Shown: in pieces, positions 61,655 to 64,000 of the stretch
Numbering within the stretch: position 1 is the stretch's first letter
How the letters are laid out: every line of letters begins with the position of its first letter
Origin: Ulvibacterium sp.
Lineage (GTDB): Bacteria > Bacteroidota > Bacteroidia > Flavobacteriales > Flavobacteriaceae
Assembly: GCF_028285715.1 (NCBI RefSeq)
Contig: NZ_JANQOO010000035.1
Location: forward strand, 496,001 to 560,000
Length of the DNA stretch: 64,000 bases
Reading direction: 5' to 3'
Position numbers and translations under genes: made by a program
Notes under the pieces: model-generated
The model's input: the letters and a program-made list of their open reading frames with translations, nothing else
The model's database searches: none
Told to the model about the DNA's origin: nothing

Positions 61655-62962
61655 GTGTTAGCCGAATTCAAAGAACATATCAGGACAAGGTTCCCCGAGT
61701 TATTGTCGGAACGGTTTCTGCTTGCCTGTAGTGGGGGAGTGGACAGCGTAGTATTGGCCCATCTCTGTTACCGTGCCGAATTGGATTTTGCCATAGGGCA
61801 TTGCAATTTTCAGTTGAGAGGCCCGGAAAGCGATGCGGATGAAAAATTCGTAAGGAACTTCACTTTAGAGTTGTCCAAACTTTTTTTTTCAACTTCTTTT
61901 GAAACAAATGATTATGTTAAATTTAATAAAGTATCAGTTCAAATAGCGGCACGGGAACTTCGTTACCGATGGTTTAGGGAATTAATGCAGGAAAACGATA
62001 TTAAAATTTTGGTGACGGCCCATCAGGCGGATGATAATTTGGAAACCTTTTTGATCAATCTTTCCAGAGGGACGGGAATCGACGGTCTTACGGGGATTCC
62101 GGAAAAAACCGAGACGTTGGCCCGACCTTTGTTGCCCTTTACAAGATCGCAGATCCTGAGTTATGCCAAAATCGAAAATCTGATGTGGCGCGAGGATCGA
62201 AGTAATTCGGATACCAAGTATCTTCGGAATAAAATCCGACATGAACTAGTGCCCAAACTAAAGGAGCTTCATCCGACTTTTTTAAAAAATTTCAAAAATA
62301 CCCAACAGTTTATTAGCGGAACCTCCCAATTGGCGGAGTTATACATTGACCAAATCAAGGAAAGAATTTTTGGGAGTAAGGATGGCGCAATACAAATCCA
62401 TGTAAACGCTTTACTGAAGCTGCGGCCCTTGGAACCTCATTTGTTTGCATTGTTCCGGGAATATGGTTTTACGGAATGGAAGGATGTAAAATCACTGCTT
62501 ACGGCCATGAGCGGCAAGGAAGTGCGTTCCAAGACCCATAGGTTACTCAAGGACAGGGATTTTCTTTTGTTGGCGGAAATCCAGGAAGAATCCCCTAAAG
62601 CGTATCCCATTTTGCAGGATGCAAAGGAAATTCATGCTCCGATTCATTTAAAAATAACCCAAGTATCCCGTGTTAAGGAAACCCCAAAAAATGTACTATA
62701 TGTGGCCAAAGAAACGTTAAAGTATCCACTGACCTTAAGGAAATGGCAAAAAGGCGACTATTTTTATCCATTGGGAATGAAGGGGAGAAAAAAGGTGTCC
62801 AAATTCTTTAAGGATGAAAAAATGGATACTCTTTCCAAGGAAAGGCAATGGTTGTTATGTTCTGGCGATGCCGTTATTTGGATAGTAGGAAAAAGGGCCG
62901 ATGAACGTTTTAAAGTCAACGGGGATACACAAAATATTCTAAAGATCGAACTCGATATATGA
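61655..62962 (+). CDS. tilS: tRNA(Ile)-lysidine synthase
   Basis: This essential enzyme of 435 residues changes the C34 of tRNA-Ile(CAU) to lysidine using ATP and lysine. The PP-loop is LACSGGVDSVVLAH (about residues 24-37). The N-terminal ATPase domain continues with ARELRYRWFRELM, AHQADDNLETFLINLSRGTGIDGLTGIP and LRNKIRHELVPKL. A C-terminal tRNA-binding domain ends in KGRKKVSKFFKDEKMD and AVIWIVGKRADERF. GTG at 61655 fits the family start. Its stop codon overlaps the next ATG. Confidence 0.95.
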   Translation: MLAEFKEHIRTRFPELLSERFLLACSGGVDSVVLAHLCYRAELDFAIGHCNFQLRGPESDADEKFVRNFTLELSKLFFSTSFETNDYVKFNKVSVQIAARELRYRWFRELMQENDIKILVTAHQADDNLETFLINLSRGTGIDGLTGIPEKTETLARPLLPFTRSQILSYAKIENLMWREDRSNSDTKYLRNKIRHELVPKLKELHPTFLKNFKNTQQFISGTSQLAELYIDQIKERIFGSKDGAIQIHVNALLKLRPLEPHLFALFREYGFTEWKDVKSLLTAMSGKEVRSKTHRLLKDRDFLLLAEIQEESPKAYPILQDAKEIHAPIHLKITQVSRVKETPKNVLYVAKETLKYPLTLRKWQKGDYFYPLGMKGRKKVSKFFKDEKMDTLSKERQWLLCSGDAVIWIVGKRADERFKVNGDTQNILKIELDI

Positions 62963-64000
62963 AAAACATCATATTCCTTATCGTACTGGTTTTTAATGGT
63001 TTATTGTCCTTTTCCCAGGATGATGAAAATCCCGTGCTTTGGTCCAATGAGGTCAACAAAATCTCGGATACCGAATATGAACTTGTATTTACGGGAAGGA
63101 TCTACGAAGGTTGGCATGTATATTCACAGCATACCGCGGAAGGAGGTTCCCTACCCAGTGAATTTAAGTTCGGCACTGCAGGCCAGGACTATGAGCTTAT
63201 TGGCGAAACCCGGGAAAGCGAAACAATAACCGAATACAGTGATGTTTTTGAGGTCGATGAGACTTTTTTTAAAGAGAAAGCCGTATTCACCCAAAGAATT
63301 CGATTATTAAATCCAGATGTTCGGCAAATTGATGTAAACCTCTGGTATCAAGTTTGTAAAGAGGTTTGTATTCCTGCCGAAAAGGACTTTGCATTTTCAT
63401 TGGATGGGGGTGCCATTGTTACGGAGAACAAATCGGTGGACGAAAGAAGTAAGGCCCTAGGGGCTTCGCTTACCCTTGATTTAAAGAACAAGGAGTTATT
63501 GCGAGCGACTGAGGTTGGGAGTTCCAAATCCAAATCGGGTTTGTGGACTATTTTTGGTCTCGGATTTCTAGGTGGCCTCATTGCCTTATTGACCCCCTGC
63601 GTATTTCCGATGATACCGCTTACGGTATCGTTTTTTACGAAGCAGTCCCAAAAAAAATCCAAGGGTATTGCCAACGCCCTGTTATATGGCTTCTTTATCA
63701 TCCTGATTTACTTTTTGTTGAGTATACCTTTCCATCTTTTTGATTCCATCGATTCACAAATACTGAACACCATAGCCACCAATATTTGGCTCAACCTTTT
63801 TCTCTTTTTGATATTTGTATTCTTCGCCTTTTCGTTCTTTGGTTATTATGAATTGACTTTACCAAGTTCATGGGCCAATGCTATGGATTCCGCCTCCAAC
63901 AAAGTTGGAGGAGCCTTGGGTATTTTCTTTATGGCAATTACATTGGCCATTGTCTCCTTTTCCTGTACAGGGCCCATTTTAGGGGGATTGTTGGGTAGTA
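62959..64000 (+). CDS. dsbD: DsbD-family thiol:disulfide interchange protein (runs off the right edge)
   Basis: The 347 residues present start at ATG 62959, which overlaps the tilS stop codon (ATGA). A signal peptide ends in LLSFSQ. The periplasmic alpha domain has VCKEVCIPAEKD with its redox Cys pair. Membrane segments carry LTPCVFPMIPLTVSFF and SFSCTGPILGGLLG, the two buried Cys of the DsbD core. The protein passes electrons from cytoplasmic thioredoxin to periplasmic partners, such as those reducing cytochrome c haem sites. The missing part should hold a C-terminal thioredoxin-like domain. Confidence 0.92.
   Translation, partial: MKNIIFLIVLVFNGLLSFSQDDENPVLWSNEVNKISDTEYELVFTGRIYEGWHVYSQHTAEGGSLPSEFKFGTAGQDYELIGETRESETITEYSDVFEVDETFFKEKAVFTQRIRLLNPDVRQIDVNLWYQVCKEVCIPAEKDFAFSLDGGAIVTENKSVDERSKALGASLTLDLKNKELLRATEVGSSKSKSGLWTIFGLGFLGGLIALLTPCVFPMIPLTVSFFTKQSQKKSKGIANALLYGFFIILIYFLLSIPFHLFDSIDSQILNTIATNIWLNLFLFLIFVFFAFSFFGYYELTLPSSWANAMDSASNKVGGALGIFFMAITLAIVSFSCTGPILGGLLGS

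Overview
The window looks like chromosomal DNA of a marine-type flavobacterium (Bacteroidota, Flavobacteriaceae). The evidence is a gliding/type IX secretion adhesin with a PorP/SprF partner, many DUF families typical of this phylum (DUF5777, DUF4870, DUF5605, DUF1080), TTG/GTG starts, near absence of Shine-Dalgarno sites, and recurrent TAnnTTTG promoter elements. The genus cannot be fixed from the sequence alone.

Layout. 1-175 is the broken-off start of a TolB-like gene on the minus strand. 544-628 is tRNA-Ser(UGA) with a strong terminator, followed by an accessory block (about 630-4863). That block holds an AraC regulator, a glyoxalase relic, two VOC proteins, a DUF6265 protein, an alpha/beta hydrolase and a cut-off IS481-like transposase. 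Copies of the tRNA 3' end sit at both sides of it, which suggests past integration at tRNA-Ser. 4867-7661 carries mog, a PhoX-like phosphatase and a small unknown protein. 7944-12038 is a PorP-like protein and a 1059-residue modular adhesin. 12479-17446 holds small enzymes and regulators, including a MerR/TipAS gene with a recognisable operator and a membrane LuxR-type regulator. 17545-31913 has a beta-propeller protein, a Na+/H+ antiporter, a four-gene efflux operon ending in a K+ channel, an AsmA-like protein, a lipoprotein and a membrane LytTR regulator.

32201-38101 is the most unusual stretch. It is an envelope gene set with two paralogous YceI / OB-fold / DUF5777 trios, a c-type cytochrome lipoprotein, an HMA-like protein, and a lipoprotein joining COG4315 repeats to a cupredoxin. 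It probably forms a periplasmic or outer-membrane redox or metal module, perhaps controlled by the divergent LytTR sensor.

38191-51561 is mostly housekeeping: a HAD phosphatase, a TauE/SafE transporter, a nitroreductase, and a sugar aminotransferase preceded by eight perfect heptamer repeats. The operon ftsK-lolA-lptG-ribB follows, where RibB carries a dead GTP cyclohydrolase II domain. dgkA-tpx, nhaC and lpd complete the region. 51682-59561 holds a hydrolase/TetR pair, a DUF5605 glycosidase cluster, an XRE-DUF4870 protein fused to a serine-hydrolase lipoprotein, a tandem CDGSH protein and an acyltransferase. 59726-64000 is FMN reductase-pabB-tilS-dsbD, the last running off the window.
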